A stretch of DNA of 43,315 nt from Oscillospiraceae bacterium (lineage in GTDB: Bacteria; Bacillota; Clostridia; Oscillospirales; Oscillospiraceae). Positions 24,274 to 32,610 of the stretch are shown one piece after another (position 1 is the first letter of the stretch; each line of letters begins with the position of its first letter). The position numbers and the translations under genes were made by a program. Below the pieces are notes generated by a model. It searched no databases, was not told the DNA's origin, and saw nothing but the letters and a program-made list of their open reading frames with translations. The stretch spans positions 1 to 43,315 of the forward strand of contig JAEEKA010000069.1 in NCBI GenBank assembly GCA_016282135.1, written 5' to 3'.

Positions 24274-26325
24274 TCAAACGTCACTGCCTCCCTCCGTCAG
24301 CCAGCTCAGGCTGTGGAGCTCCATGCCGCCGGTGCCCTCCAGCCGCAGGCGGACGCTGCCGCTTCGCCGGGAGAAAACCGGGAAGGTGAGGCTTTTCAGC
24401 TGACCGTCCGGAAACGCCCCCTTCTGCTGCCAGGGGCCGCCGTCATAGCTGATATAGACCCGCAGCTCCGAGCCCGGATCCGGCTTGGCCTTCACCTGGA
24501 TCCGGGTCACGAAACGGCGCAGCGCCATCCGGGGGATCAAATCTCCGGTCTCCGCCCACCATTCCACGTTTTCGCTGTCGTCAGCGGAGCCGATGCAGTA
24601 CAGGGACCCGCCCAGCTCCGAGGTATAATAGAGCTGCTCGCCGTCGGAATAGGCGGTGCGGAAGCGGAGAATATCCTCCTTGTACCAAAATCCGGTCCGG
24701 GTATCCAGCACGAACAGATAAGGGCTGCCGTTGGGGCCGGTCATGGAGATCTCATAAAGGCTTCCCCGGGCGCCGGCCACGGCCCAGCGATAGGGGACGC
24801 TCCCCAGAGCCCGGGAGACCAGGACGGGCAGGGTGCCGTTGTAGCAGTAGATCCCGCCGGCGGACTTGTAGTAGAGCCGATCCCGGATCACCACCGCGCT
24901 CTTGGCACTGCCCTGCTCGATGCCCTCCAGACTTACGGTGGTGACGCTGTGGTTCCCTGCCGGGGAGGGGAAGATTTTTTCCAGACTGTCCTCCCGGAAG
25001 AAGAGGGGACAGCCCCCCAGCACCGCCGCCCCGGTGTAGGGGCCGTCGTGGCCCCGGGCGACGCAGTAGCTGTCGGTGGACAGGCCCTCAAAGGCGTACC
25101 AGTTCCGGAAGTCCCCCAGCTTGGAGCCGTAGAGCTCGTTGACCCCGTCTCCGAAGCGGCAGCCCCAGAGCCGGTTTCCCGCCTCCACCACGAAATCCAT
25201 CACGGGGAAGGACCGGGCGGCGGAGAGCCAGCTCCGGTCGTGCCAGGTCATTTCGATCTCCCAGCGCTGGGAGATCAGGCCGGGGATAATCAGATAGTCG
25301 CCGGTGCCCTCCGGCCGGCCGCCGCTTCCGGGGTCATGGAAGACGCCGGCCAGAATGTGATTGCCGCACCAAATCGTCTCCACCTCGTCCTCGCCGCCCT
25401 CGCTGGTTTCGAAGCGGCCGTCAAGGGTGACGCTGTCTCCGGGCCGGAGACCCTTGCCGATGCCGGGAACGGAGCATTTGACGTAGGGGCTCACCTCCAG
25501 CCAGAGGCTCTGGCTCTGGGACCAGACCCGGACGGTGGGCTGATCCTCGGTGGTGTCCACCCAGTAGCCGCTTTGGGGGGCGGTGTCGGACCAGGTCACG
25601 TTCCAGAGGGTCCCGTCCGCGCCGCAGGGCTCGAAAACGGTGCCGCCCTGCTCACAGGTGTTGGTCAGGGCGATGGAGCCGTAATCCTCCTCCGGGCTCA
25701 GCTCGTCGCCGGAGCGGAGCTTGGCGGTGTTGGCGTATTTCCCGTCGGGGAAGATGCAGACCCAGCTCCCCAGGAAGACCAGCTCCCGGAGCAGGCTGCG
25801 GGCCGGGGAATAGCTGTATTGGACCCGGATCAGCATTTCGTCCTCCGTCTGGAGTGGGGAGAAAACGCTTTCAACCAGGTCGCCCTGGCCTTCCTGACCC
25901 CGCCACTTGTGGGAAGCCTCATCGTAAACGAAGGAGTAGCTGCCTGGGGTCGCCAGAATGGCGTACACCGCCTGGGGATTGCTGACCGTGACGCTCTGCC
26001 CGGCCTCGTCCTCCGCGGCCAGGCCCGGGGTTCCGTCCAGCAGCCGGGGCAGGGGATGACCGCCGCACCAGAGGGTGCCGTAATTGTCCAGCAGCACCGC
26101 GGTTCCCCGGCCGCCCAGCGTATTGACCGCCGTGGCGGGGTTGCCGTCCAGTTCCGGGACCTCCGTGCGCCGCCTGCGGACGCGCAGCAGGGGCGAGGGG
26201 TCGCCGGAGAGATTTTCCATGTCGTAAAAGGCCCCGGGACTCACGGCGGGGACGTGCTCATAGCCCCGGAAGCTGTCGATCAAAACCCGTTTTTGCGGGG
26301 CGGGCTTCAGCCTTGGAAAGCGCAT
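24274..26325 (-). CDS. Large phage structural protein, possibly P22 gp10-like tail hub/stabiliser
   Basis: 683 residues, almost wholly beta-strand, with repeated short blades such as LGGRGTAVLLDNYGTLWCGG, AGNRLWGCRFGDGVNELYGSKLG (in parts) and RDRLYYKSAGGIYCYNG, as in a beta-propeller. The C-terminal third (VEWWAETGDLIPRMALRRFVTRIQVK, in parts) resembles tail-associated repeats. P22-type podoviruses have a propeller hub (gp10) at the portal exit, and the neighbourhood fits. I cannot exclude a different adhesin or baseplate role. ATG 26325 has AAAGGAG. Its TGA is followed by ATGAAGTAT element copy B. Confidence 0.55.
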   Translation of the reverse strand: MRFPRLKPAPQKRVLIDSFRGYEHVPAVSPGAFYDMENLSGDPSPLLRVRRRRTEVPELDGNPATAVNTLGGRGTAVLLDNYGTLWCGGHPLPRLLDGTPGLAAEDEAGQSVTVSNPQAVYAILATPGSYSFVYDEASHKWRGQEGQGDLVESVFSPLQTEDEMLIRVQYSYSPARSLLRELVFLGSWVCIFPDGKYANTAKLRSGDELSPEEDYGSIALTNTCEQGGTVFEPCGADGTLWNVTWSDTAPQSGYWVDTTEDQPTVRVWSQSQSLWLEVSPYVKCSVPGIGKGLRPGDSVTLDGRFETSEGGEDEVETIWCGNHILAGVFHDPGSGGRPEGTGDYLIIPGLISQRWEIEMTWHDRSWLSAARSFPVMDFVVEAGNRLWGCRFGDGVNELYGSKLGDFRNWYAFEGLSTDSYCVARGHDGPYTGAAVLGGCPLFFREDSLEKIFPSPAGNHSVTTVSLEGIEQGSAKSAVVIRDRLYYKSAGGIYCYNGTLPVLVSRALGSVPYRWAVAGARGSLYEISMTGPNGSPYLFVLDTRTGFWYKEDILRFRTAYSDGEQLYYTSELGGSLYCIGSADDSENVEWWAETGDLIPRMALRRFVTRIQVKAKPDPGSELRVYISYDGGPWQQKGAFPDGQLKSLTFPVFSRRSGSVRLRLEGTGGMELHSLSWLTEGGSDV

Positions 26326-26383
26326 AAGAACTCCTTTCAGTTGCGGGGGGCGGCGTCCTTTGCGGACGCCGCCCCCCGTTTGC

Positions 26384-27715
26384 TTAGTTGGCCTCGTCCA
26401 CGGTGGAGTAGGCGGAGCAGGATTCCACGCGAACCATGCGGTTCTGGTAGAGGATCCTGGCCGCGGTTTCGAACTTGTAGCCCACGGTGGAGAACTGATT
26501 CAGGGGGCCGCCGATCTGGGAGGCGTCCTTGATGATCATCTCCATGCCCATGCCCTCCGGGTCCACCACGCCGAAGGCGTCCTTGCCGAAGAAGAGGGTG
26601 CCGTAGACCGCGCAGGGACCGGCTACGGAGTTGCCGCCCTCGCCGGGGTAGAGCTTGTCGCCGCTGGCCCAGGTGACGGAGATGGGGGCGTCCATATAGA
26701 CGTACTTGTTGGTGACGTCCACGCCCACGATGGTGGCGGTGCCGATCAGCGCCGTAGCGGAGGCGTCGTAGTAGTGCACCCGGCGGCCCACCAGGGCCTG
26801 GCCGATGTCGTCGGTGAGCAGGTCGGAGACGGTGGCCCGGTTGGCGCTGACCTCGCCGAAGGTGACGGTGGTGGAGGAAGCGTTGGTGATGTAGGCCGTC
26901 ATGGTCAGATAGGGGGTGCTCTCGTCGAAGAGGGGACCGCCGTTGAAGACGGGGGCCTCGGTGCTCTCCACGAAGCGGACCCCGTGGAGCTCACCGATCT
27001 CGCCCTCGAAGATCTCACGGGCGGCGGCGTACTTGTGGGCTTCCATCCAGTCGGGGTGGGAGCGCAGATCGTAGGCGGCGGAGGGGTGAATCACCGCCAC
27101 GTACTTGTTGCCCTCAAAGAAGGGGGCCTTCTGCTTCTTCAGGAAGGTGTAGGCCTTGTTCACCACGTCGGGGCTCAGGCGGTTGTTGTCCGGGTTGAGC
27201 TGGAAGCGGTAGCTGGGGGTGCCGGTGATGGCGCCGCTGGAGTCCAGGGTGTCGGCGTAGAGGACGGAGGTGCCGGTGCAGACCTCGTTGCGAACCAGGG
27301 TATCGGCGGTCTCGCCGCCGGCGGCGCCCATCTCCTCGGCAGCCCCCAGCAGGACGTTGTCTACCGCATGGAGGTTCAGCCGGTCGGAAATGGCGGCGTA
27401 GTCGCCGTACTGCTGAATGGAGACGGAGACCGCGCTCTGGCCAAACTTCTGGCCGCTGGGGATGACGCCCTCCGTCAGCGGGGTCAGGGACTTGTCAAAG
27501 GTGTTCCACTTGCGCCACTGGACGCTGTCGCCGTGGCCGGCGGGCAGGAACTGGGACTTGCCCAGCTGGGTGAAGATCAGCCGGGGCCGGGCGTTTTCCA
27601 GCAGCTCCGTGTCGTAGTAGGTCTTCATGGCGGTGCTCATGGCGCCGGTGGCATGGGCGGCGGAGGCGTCAAAGGCGTTGACGTCGCCGGTGGTGGTGTT
27701 GACGGTAAGATTCAT
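26384..27715 (-). CDS. Major capsid protein, N4-gp56 family
   Basis: 443 residues from ATG 27715 (AGGAG 7 nt upstream; ATG 27721 is too close to it). The N-terminal arm TGAMSTAMKTYYDTELLENA is followed by LIFTQLGKSQFLPAGHGDSVQWRKW (in parts) and SQQYGDYAAISDRL-like segments (here SIQQYGDYAAISDRL). The central VIHPSAAYDLRSHPDW and the C-terminal FGKDAFGVVDPEG, SQIGGPLNQFSTVGYKF are characteristic of the N4-gp56 capsid family with the HK97 fold. Forms the icosahedral shell. Terminal SS/TT-rich segment about 280-340 may be an insertion domain. Confidence 0.9.
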   Translation of the reverse strand: MNLTVNTTTGDVNAFDASAAHATGAMSTAMKTYYDTELLENARPRLIFTQLGKSQFLPAGHGDSVQWRKWNTFDKSLTPLTEGVIPSGQKFGQSAVSVSIQQYGDYAAISDRLNLHAVDNVLLGAAEEMGAAGGETADTLVRNEVCTGTSVLYADTLDSSGAITGTPSYRFQLNPDNNRLSPDVVNKAYTFLKKQKAPFFEGNKYVAVIHPSAAYDLRSHPDWMEAHKYAAAREIFEGEIGELHGVRFVESTEAPVFNGGPLFDESTPYLTMTAYITNASSTTVTFGEVSANRATVSDLLTDDIGQALVGRRVHYYDASATALIGTATIVGVDVTNKYVYMDAPISVTWASGDKLYPGEGGNSVAGPCAVYGTLFFGKDAFGVVDPEGMGMEMIIKDASQIGGPLNQFSTVGYKFETAARILYQNRMVRVESCSAYSTVDEAN

Positions 27716-27742
27716 AATCATTCTCCTTTCGTGCTTCGCGGA

Positions 27743-28228
27743 TTACCAGACGATCTCTTCGCCCCGGGCGGCGCGGCGGCGCAGAGCCCTGCGCTCCTGC
27801 CGGGTGAGGCTGCGGGGGTCGGGCTTGCTGACGGTGGCCAGAGAGGCGTTGCCCAGGCCGTTCTCCTGGGGGCGGCAGGCGTTTTCCGCCAGACGCTGGC
27901 TGCGGTCCTCCAGCTCCTTGCGGTGGACCACCTCATAGGCGGTGCAGGCGTCCACCCCGCCCCGGAGCAGGCGGGCAAAGGCGGAGTTCTCCAGCTCCCG
28001 TTCCAGGTCAAATTCCGGGTGCCGGGCCCGGGCGGACTCCGCCTGAGCCATCAGCTCCCGGTAGGCCAGGTAGCGGTTGACCTCCCGGGCCTGGGTGCGC
28101 AGGGCCTCCCCCAGGGCGGCCAGATAGTCCTCCCGGTACTTGCCCCGGATCAGCTCCTGGAAGCGCTCGGTCTGCTCCACCCGCTCCTCGGGCAGAGCGG
28201 CTTCGGCCTTGGTCTTTTCTTCTTCCAT
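27743..28228 (-). CDS. Probable capsid scaffold-like protein
   Basis: 161 residues, strongly helical and charged, with a short acidic N terminus, a central AYRELMAQAESARARHPEF segment and a basic C-terminal tail (RQERRALRRRAARGE). Immediately upstream of the capsid gene, the standard place for a scaffold protein, whose charge pattern (basic C-terminal capsid-binding end) also fits. No sequence family recognised; the role is inferred from position and composition. ATG 28228 has AAAGGAG. Confidence 0.5.
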   Translation of the reverse strand: MEEEKTKAEAALPEERVEQTERFQELIRGKYREDYLAALGEALRTQAREVNRYLAYRELMAQAESARARHPEFDLERELENSAFARLLRGGVDACTAYEVVHRKELEDRSQRLAENACRPQENGLGNASLATVSKPDPRSLTRQERRALRRRAARGEEIVW

Positions 28229-28243
28229 GTGGATGCTCCTTTC

Positions 28244-28987
28244 TCAATGGTGCAGATTGTAGTAATACTGTCGGATGCTCTCGGCGTAGGCCTTGTCGAT
28301 CCCGGCGGTTTCCAGCAGGGCGTCGGAGACGCTGAGCCCCTGCTGGAGTGCCAGCATGGCCATCCGGTAGGCATAGCTCCGGGCGTTGGCCTGGTCGGAG
28401 TGGGCCAGGCTGGCTTCGGAGGCCGCCTGCTGGGCGGCCCAGCGCTCCGCCGCCTGGGCGAACTCCGCCGCCCAGCGGTCGTGGTCCTCCGAAAACTGGC
28501 GTTCCCATTGCTCCGCCTTCCGGTCGGCCTCGGTCTGCCGCTCCCGGGCGCTCTGCCTGTCCAGCCAGACCTGGTAGTCCTTGTCGTAGAGGCCGATGGC
28601 CGTGCCCAGCTCGTCCCGCAGGGCGGCGGTCTCCCGGTCATAGGCGGCCCGGGCCCGGTCGTAGTAGTCGGGCAGCAGGGCGGACAGCCGGGTCAGCTGA
28701 TCGTCGTAGGCCTGGGAGGCCTGGGTTTGGGCATAGCTGGAGGCATAGCCTCCGGTGAGGGAGGCGGTTCTGCCCAGCACGTCTTCCATGGCCCGGCGGC
28801 CCTGGCGGAGGTACTGATCCTTTGCCGTCCGGTAGAGGGGATCGGCGGCGGGGTCATAGGAGAAGGCGGGCCGATCCAGCAGGGCCTGAGCGGTCTGCAT
28901 GGCCTGCTGATACCAGGCGTTGTCCGTGCTGTTCCAGGTCTCGTCAGGGGCGGCTTCGGTGAGCCATTCTTCTTTCTTCTTTGCCAT
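28244..28987 (-). CDS. Phage coiled-coil protein of unknown role (FSYDPAADPLY type)
   Basis: 247 residues. The motif block FSYDPAADPLYRTAKDQYLR followed by TGGYASSYAQTQASQAYDD and LPDYYDRARAAYDRE recurs in Clostridial prophage structural proteins, often inside much longer proteins. Residues 150-205 are Gln/Glu/Ala coiled coil. Could be an internal-core or ejection protein of a short-tailed virion. Upstream of the scaffold-like gene with Shine-Dalgarno AAGGAG. Confidence 0.5.
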   Translation of the reverse strand: MAKKKEEWLTEAAPDETWNSTDNAWYQQAMQTAQALLDRPAFSYDPAADPLYRTAKDQYLRQGRRAMEDVLGRTASLTGGYASSYAQTQASQAYDDQLTRLSALLPDYYDRARAAYDRETAALRDELGTAIGLYDKDYQVWLDRQSARERQTEADRKAEQWERQFSEDHDRWAAEFAQAAERWAAQQAASEASLAHSDQANARSYAYRMAMLALQQGLSVSDALLETAGIDKAYAESIRQYYYNLHH

Positions 28988-29003
28988 AGGGTTACTCCTT
29001 TCT

Positions 29004-29375
29004 TCAAAACTTCAACTGTCCGACCCCTTTGGGGCTGTGGGTTCGGCAGTAGTGGGCGGCGGTGGTCTGCCAGAGCCGATTGAAGAGGGCGGCGTCGTTG
29101 TTGTAGCGTTCCAGTTCCCCATGCTCCAGGTCGATCCGCATGGCGAGATAGCGGGGGTAGAGCTCGTCATAGGGGAAGGGGATCACCAGGGGCGTGGTCA
29201 GTTTGCTGGCCTGGTCCTCATAGGGGACCAGATCCATCTCCCCGCCCTCAAAGGCGGCCAGCAGCTCTGTGCAGATTTTTCCGTCCAGGCGGGAGAGCCA
29301 GCGGAGCTTTGTGAGCAGGTCCAGCTCGTTGGGCCGGAGCTGATCCGCCTGGTCGATGGCGTCCCGGATCGTCAT
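29004..29375 (-). CDS. Putative head-tail connector/adaptor
   Basis: 123 residues, helical. The N-terminal TIRDAIDQADQLRPNELDLLTKLRWLSRLDGKIC segments (in parts: AIDQADQLRPNE, KLRWLSRLDGKIC) and the C-terminal YPRYLAMRIDLEHGELERYNND resemble small head-completion proteins that dock under the portal. The family assignment is from pattern memory and is tentative. Shine-Dalgarno AGGAGG before ATG 29375. Confidence 0.45.
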   Translation of the reverse strand: MTIRDAIDQADQLRPNELDLLTKLRWLSRLDGKICTELLAAFEGGEMDLVPYEDQASKLTTPLVIPFPYDELYPRYLAMRIDLEHGELERYNNDAALFNRLWQTTAAHYCRTHSPKGVGQLKF

Positions 29376-29388
29376 GGGCAGCCTCCTG

Positions 29389-29631
29389 TCACAGACCCGC
29401 CGTCACGGCGGACCGGGCCGCGTTCTCCTGCTGGCGGCGGATGAAGTCCTGCTGCCGCCGCTCCTGGCGCTGGGCTTCCGCCAGAATCTCATAGACCGGC
29501 CGGGGCACCCGGACGGCCACGCCCCGGCGGATGGTGTAGCCCTTGCCGTTGAGGCCCACAAAGACCAGGTCCTCCTCCTTCCCGGTGGCCCGGGGGAGGG
29601 TGACGGTTACGTAATCGGATTCCTTTTTCAT
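29389..29631 (-). CDS. Small phage protein (FVGLNGKGYTIRRGVAV type)
   Basis: 80 residues. A short beta region LVFVGLNGKGYTIRRGVAVRVPRPVYEIL is followed by a charged helix (here cited in parts). Many tailed phages encode such a protein between portal and head-completion genes; the function is unknown, perhaps head assembly. AAGGAG 8 nt before ATG 29631. Confidence 0.5.
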   Translation of the reverse strand: MKKESDYVTVTLPRATGKEEDLVFVGLNGKGYTIRRGVAVRVPRPVYEILAEAQRQERRQQDFIRRQQENAARSAVTAGL

Positions 29632-29647
29632 GCGTCATTCTCCTTTC

Positions 29648-29753
29648 AAGTTTGAATTGATAATTGAGAAGTTAGAATTGAGAATTTCGAAGCTTTGCAA
29701 ATTGCGATTTGCAAAACACAATCATTCTCAACGCTCAATTCTCAATTCTGAAT
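29648..29753. repeat. AATTGAG inverted-repeat element between the portal and 80-residue genes
   Basis: Left arm TTGAATTGATAATTGAGAAG plus TTAGAATTGAGAATT; centre AAGCTTTGCAAATTGCGATT; right arm TTCTCAACGCTCAATTCTCA plus ATTCTGAATTT. The arms are complementary. The right arm, read on minus, directly follows the portal TAA. A MITE-like or hairpin element of about 106 bp. Confidence 0.8.
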
Positions 29754-31634
29754 TTACCTGGGCTGCGTTGCCGCGGCGGCCCGGGCTCTTGCCCGCTCCA
29801 CGATGGTGTTGCGCTTCTGTTCCTGGCCGATGACGTCGTAGCCCTTCAGACGGGGGGCCTGCCTGCGGGGCTTGACGCTGTCGGCGTGGAGGCTGCCCCG
29901 GTCCAGACCCCCGGGGGTGAGGTGGGGGTCCAGCAGGGCTTTCAGCCCCGCCAGCTGGGCTTCGCTCCGGGCCAGCCGGTCCGCGAGGGCGCCATTCTCC
30001 GCGATTCTGCGGCGCATGGCCTCCTTTCCCTTGAAGTCCATCATCTCCAGAGCGGCAAGGGCCTGGTCCGTCATCTCGGGGCGGAAGAAGCCCATCTGGA
30101 AGAATTGCAGGGCCAGCTCGTTGTAGCTGAGCTTGTTGTAGCCGCTCTGCTTCTGGGCCGTGACCTCAATGTCCAGCTCCGTGGGCCCCGCCGCGTTCAG
30201 CAGGGAGTTGTCAAAGCGGAGGTACTCCGTTTCCCCGTCAGGGCCGAGAATCCGCAGCTTACGGGGGGTGTCGTAAAACTGCCGGATCAGGGCGATGACG
30301 CAGCCAACCACCTGCCGGAAGCAGCGGTAGGAGTTCTGAATCTGGTCCCGGCTGAGCTTGCCGCTCTGCTCCTGCATGGCGGCGATGGCCGAGGCCGCCG
30401 TGACGCCGCCGCCCACGCCGCCGTTGTTCACGTCCCGGTTGCCGGAGGTCTCCTTGATCTCGTTGATCTTGGAGGCCAGAATGTTCAGGCAGTTGCCGGA
30501 CAGGGGCGGCACCGTGATGGGCCGCAGGGCGTTTTCCTCCAGGGAGCCCTGGACGTGGACAAAGGGCTTGGTCCAGTCGGCGTACTCTTCCTCGTTGATC
30601 CCGTCCTCGCCGCGCTTGAGCCACCGGGGGGTAGCGGCGGCCACGCAGTTGGCGACGATGGCGTTGTTCATCAGGTCGATCTGCCGCTGGGCGTCTTTGC
30701 ACAGATCCACGTAGCCGAAGCCCGCCGGGGTGCCCTCCTCCGGGAACAGCACGTCCGCGAAGAAGGGGTACAAGCCGTGGTCATAAAGGCCGCGCGCAGG
30801 GAAGGAAGAGGTAAGAGGGAAGAAGGAAGAATGGACAGCCTCGTTGTCGGAACTGCTTTTACTTCTTGCTTCTTCCTTTTTCCGTTCCTCATTCTCCGTG
30901 GAGAAGAGCACTTCCTCGCCCACAAACTTGACGTAGTGCAGCACCGTCCGATTGCCCTCCCGCTTTTTGTAGTACCAGTCGATGACGGGACTCTTGCCGG
31001 AGGTGTCCACCGTGTCGTCGTAGAGATAGCGGCTGAAGGGGACGCCGCCGCGGAGCTTGCCCTCCAGACTGGGGTAGCGCTCCGCCAGGTCTTCGTTGTC
31101 CGCCAGCTCCACATGGAAGATGCTGCGGCTCCGCTGGAGGTCGGTGACGCCCGGCTCCCAAAACAGATTCAGGGGGTCCACCCGGGTGACGGAGATATCA
31201 CCCAGGCCGCCGTTTTTGTCCCGATCCCAGAAAACGCCGTAGATGGCCACGCCGGCCTTGAGCTTTTTCCACCAGTTGTCGGACCAGACCCCGGCAAAAT
31301 CATTCTGGGCCAGGATCACCGGCACCACCCTGGAAAGCAGCCGGGCTTCCGCCTCGTCATCCGCGGCCCGGGGGAGACAGGCGGGCTCGGGATAGGCGTC
31401 CATGGCGTCGGCGTGCTTGGAGAGCAGCACGTTCACCAGCCAGGCGGACTTGGTTTTCAGCCCGGTGGTGCCCTGCTCGGGGATGTGATCCCAGTGCCGG
31501 AGCTTCCAGAACTCCTCGTTTTCGATGATCCGCCGCTCCAGATTGGCCTTTCCGGCCTTGTAGCGCCGGAGGGTGTCCAGGGCAGCGCGGATCTCCTCCC
31601 GCCCAATGGGCGGGGCGTCGTTGGGTTTCTGCAT
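29754..31634 (-). CDS. Phage portal protein (P22 gp1-like)
   Basis: 626 residues. The N-terminal helical region RIIENEEFWKLRHWD, WLVNVLLSKHADAMDAYPEP and the long helix ERQIDLMNNAIVANC-like segment (here QRQIDLMNNAIVANC) with downstream NINEIKETSGNRD-like segment (here KINEIKETSGNRDVNNGG) fit the portal fold, a dodecameric ring at the packaging vertex. Residues about 247-284 (from EERKKEEARSKSSSD to FFPLTSSF) are low-complexity and come from a GGAAGAGGGAAGAAG-type repeat inserted without a frameshift. C-terminal tail basic. Shine-Dalgarno GGAGG before ATG 31634. Confidence 0.8.
   Translation of the reverse strand: MQKPNDAPPIGREEIRAALDTLRRYKAGKANLERRIIENEEFWKLRHWDHIPEQGTTGLKTKSAWLVNVLLSKHADAMDAYPEPACLPRAADDEAEARLLSRVVPVILAQNDFAGVWSDNWWKKLKAGVAIYGVFWDRDKNGGLGDISVTRVDPLNLFWEPGVTDLQRSRSIFHVELADNEDLAERYPSLEGKLRGGVPFSRYLYDDTVDTSGKSPVIDWYYKKREGNRTVLHYVKFVGEEVLFSTENEERKKEEARSKSSSDNEAVHSSFFPLTSSFPARGLYDHGLYPFFADVLFPEEGTPAGFGYVDLCKDAQRQIDLMNNAIVANCVAAATPRWLKRGEDGINEEEYADWTKPFVHVQGSLEENALRPITVPPLSGNCLNILASKINEIKETSGNRDVNNGGVGGGVTAASAIAAMQEQSGKLSRDQIQNSYRCFRQVVGCVIALIRQFYDTPRKLRILGPDGETEYLRFDNSLLNAAGPTELDIEVTAQKQSGYNKLSYNELALQFFQMGFFRPEMTDQALAALEMMDFKGKEAMRRRIAENGALADRLARSEAQLAGLKALLDPHLTPGGLDRGSLHADSVKPRRQAPRLKGYDVIGQEQKRNTIVERARARAAAATQPR
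30794..30895. repeat. Purine heptamer repeat inserted in frame in the portal gene
   Basis: GGAAGGAAGAGGTAAGAGGG AAGAAGGAAG on the left and CTTTTACTTCTTGCTTCTTC CTTTTTCC on the right, as an inverted pair around 36 bp of GC-mixed sequence. It resembles the AAGTAAG repeats at 34414-34440. About 34 codons long and a multiple of three. Confidence 0.7.
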
Positions 31635-31770
31635 AGTTTCCTCCTTTCCGGTTGCCGGCGGCCCGCCGCGGGAGAATCGGTCCGGTTTTTGGGACGGGTG
31701 GGGTGATATGCTGTCCCTGGAAGCCGGAAGCGATGGGCCGCTTGCTTACAATAATGTTTTCAAGATACTT

Positions 31771-31971
31771 TTATTTGAAAAAAATAGTATCCGTCTCCGC
31801 TTCGGTAAGGCCCAGCAGGCCGACGATCCGCCGAATCTCTTCCAAAGTGAACTCTTTTTCCTGGAAAATCTTCTGAAACAGCTCCTCCGGCGTCAATTCC
31901 AGGGCATCCGCCAGGGTTTCGGGGGAAATATCCTCGTACCACAGGCAATTCATCAGCAGATTGGCTCTCAT
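31771..31971 (-). CDS. Small helix-turn-helix protein (Cro-like, phage early gene)
   Basis: 66 residues. SPETLADALELTPEELFQKIFQ then FTLEEIRRIVGLLGLTEAETDTIFF (in parts: FTLEEIRRIVGLLGLTEAE) matches the short Cro/CI-type phage proteins with one helix-turn-helix and a C-terminal FF. First gene of the minus-strand operon leading to portal, divergent from the XRE repressor. Shine-Dalgarno GGAGG before ATG 31971. A fourth copy of the AGATACT operator-like word lies just after its stop (31762-31769). Confidence 0.75.
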   Translation of the reverse strand: MRANLLMNCLWYEDISPETLADALELTPEELFQKIFQEKEFTLEEIRRIVGLLGLTEAETDTIFFK

Positions 31972-32008
31972 GTTCGCACCTCCTTTGTCATTTTCTTAGG
32001 ATACTTGG

Positions 32009-32037
32009 ATTATACCATAAACTTTTCTTTTTGTCAA
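32009..32037 (-). promoter_or_regulatory. Phage structural operon promoter
   Basis: Consensus sigma-A promoter on minus: TTGACA (32037-32032), 17 bp, TATAAT (32014-32009), 38 bp ahead of the Cro-like gene. Confidence 0.9.
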
Positions 32038-32046
32038 GATACTATA

Positions 32047-32075
32047 TTGACTTTTTTGAATTTTTTTGCTAAAAT
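32047..32075 (+). promoter_or_regulatory. XRE repressor promoter
   Basis: TTGACT (32047-32052), 17 bp, TAAAAT (32070-32075), about 80 bp ahead of the repressor ATG. Back-to-back with the structural operon promoter, -35 boxes 9 bp apart. Confidence 0.8.
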
Positions 32076-32156
32076 GAAGATACCTCAGAATAATTAGCCC
32101 GCATCCCCCGAAGGGAAGGACGGCGGGAACAATGCAGTATGGAAAGGGGTATCATT

Positions 32157-32507
32157 ATGACCATCGCGGAAAAAATCAAGGCCCTGCGGAAGCAGGCAAA
32201 GCTGACCCAGACGGAGCTGGGGGATATGCTGGGGGTACAGAAGAACGCCGTCAGCAAATGGGAGTGCGGCCGTGTAACCGACATTCCCGCAGGCAAAATC
32301 AAGGCCATGGCGAAGATCTTTGACGTCCCGCCCTCCTATCTGATCGACAACGAGACCGCTGAGATTCCCCGTCCCACGGTGGAGGGCGGCATCCCCGACG
32401 AGGACGTGAAGTTTGCCCTCTTCGGCGGCGACATGGAGATCACCGATGAAATGTACGAGGAGGTCAAGCAGTTCGCGGCCTTCGTGAAGGCCCGCAACAA
32501 AAAGTAG
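32157..32507 (+). CDS. XRE-family phage repressor
   Basis: 116 residues from ATG 32157 (GGAAAGGGG upstream; ATG 32139 lacks a site). Helix-turn-helix TIAEKIKALRKQAKLTQTEL, GDMLGVQKNAVSKWECGR, IPAGKIKAMAKIFDVPPSYL, a textbook Cro/CI domain, then an acidic C-terminal part with EEVKQFAAFVKARNK. Expected to hold the structural operon off. No LexA-type self-cleavage motif, so release would depend on the ImmA peptidase encoded next. Stop TAG lies in a GTAGGCAATAGG repeat. Confidence 0.9.
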   Translation: MTIAEKIKALRKQAKLTQTELGDMLGVQKNAVSKWECGRVTDIPAGKIKAMAKIFDVPPSYLIDNETAEIPRPTVEGGIPDEDVKFALFGGDMEITDEMYEEVKQFAAFVKARNKK

Positions 32508-32533
32508 GCAATAGGCGGCAGGCAATAGGAGAC
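32505..32533 (+). repeat. GGCAATA heptamer repeat at the XRE stop
   Basis: GTAGGCAATAGGCGGCAGGC AATAGG: 7-bp units GGCAATA, GGCGGCA, GGCAATA, beginning with the stop codon TAG of the repressor. A relative (TGCAATAGGCAATA on minus, around 8298-8316) follows lexA. Confidence 0.65.
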
Positions 32534-32557
32534 GCGGCTGCAGCGCCGGCACCGGGG

Positions 32558-32585
32558 CGGCGGGCTGGGGTCAGCCCGCCCTGCG
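32558..32585 (-). repeat. REP3-type palindrome between the repressor and ImmA genes
   Basis: Minus strand: GGGCGGGC, TGACCCCA, GCCCGCCG, the same stem as the GTAG-headed repeats at 42787-42813. Its head is CGCA instead of GTAG. Confidence 0.7.
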
Positions 32586-32610
32586 CAGAGAAGGGAAGGG
32601 AGGATTCTGA

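Larger units (their letters stand above)
31999..32084. promoter_or_regulatory. Operator-like repeats of the phage switch
   Basis: Three RGATACY words at 31999-32005, 32037-32043 and 32078-32084, spaced 38 and 41 bp, cover both divergent promoters. The middle one lies within the dyad GTCAA-N9-TTGAC (32033-32051), which joins the two -35 boxes. They are likely binding sites for the XRE repressor and/or the Cro-like protein. Confidence 0.6.

Noticed and set aside
26360-29083. 907-codon plus-strand frame across the phage structural genes
   Set aside because: Covers several genes with proper ribosome sites on the other strand; composition typical of an antisense shadow.
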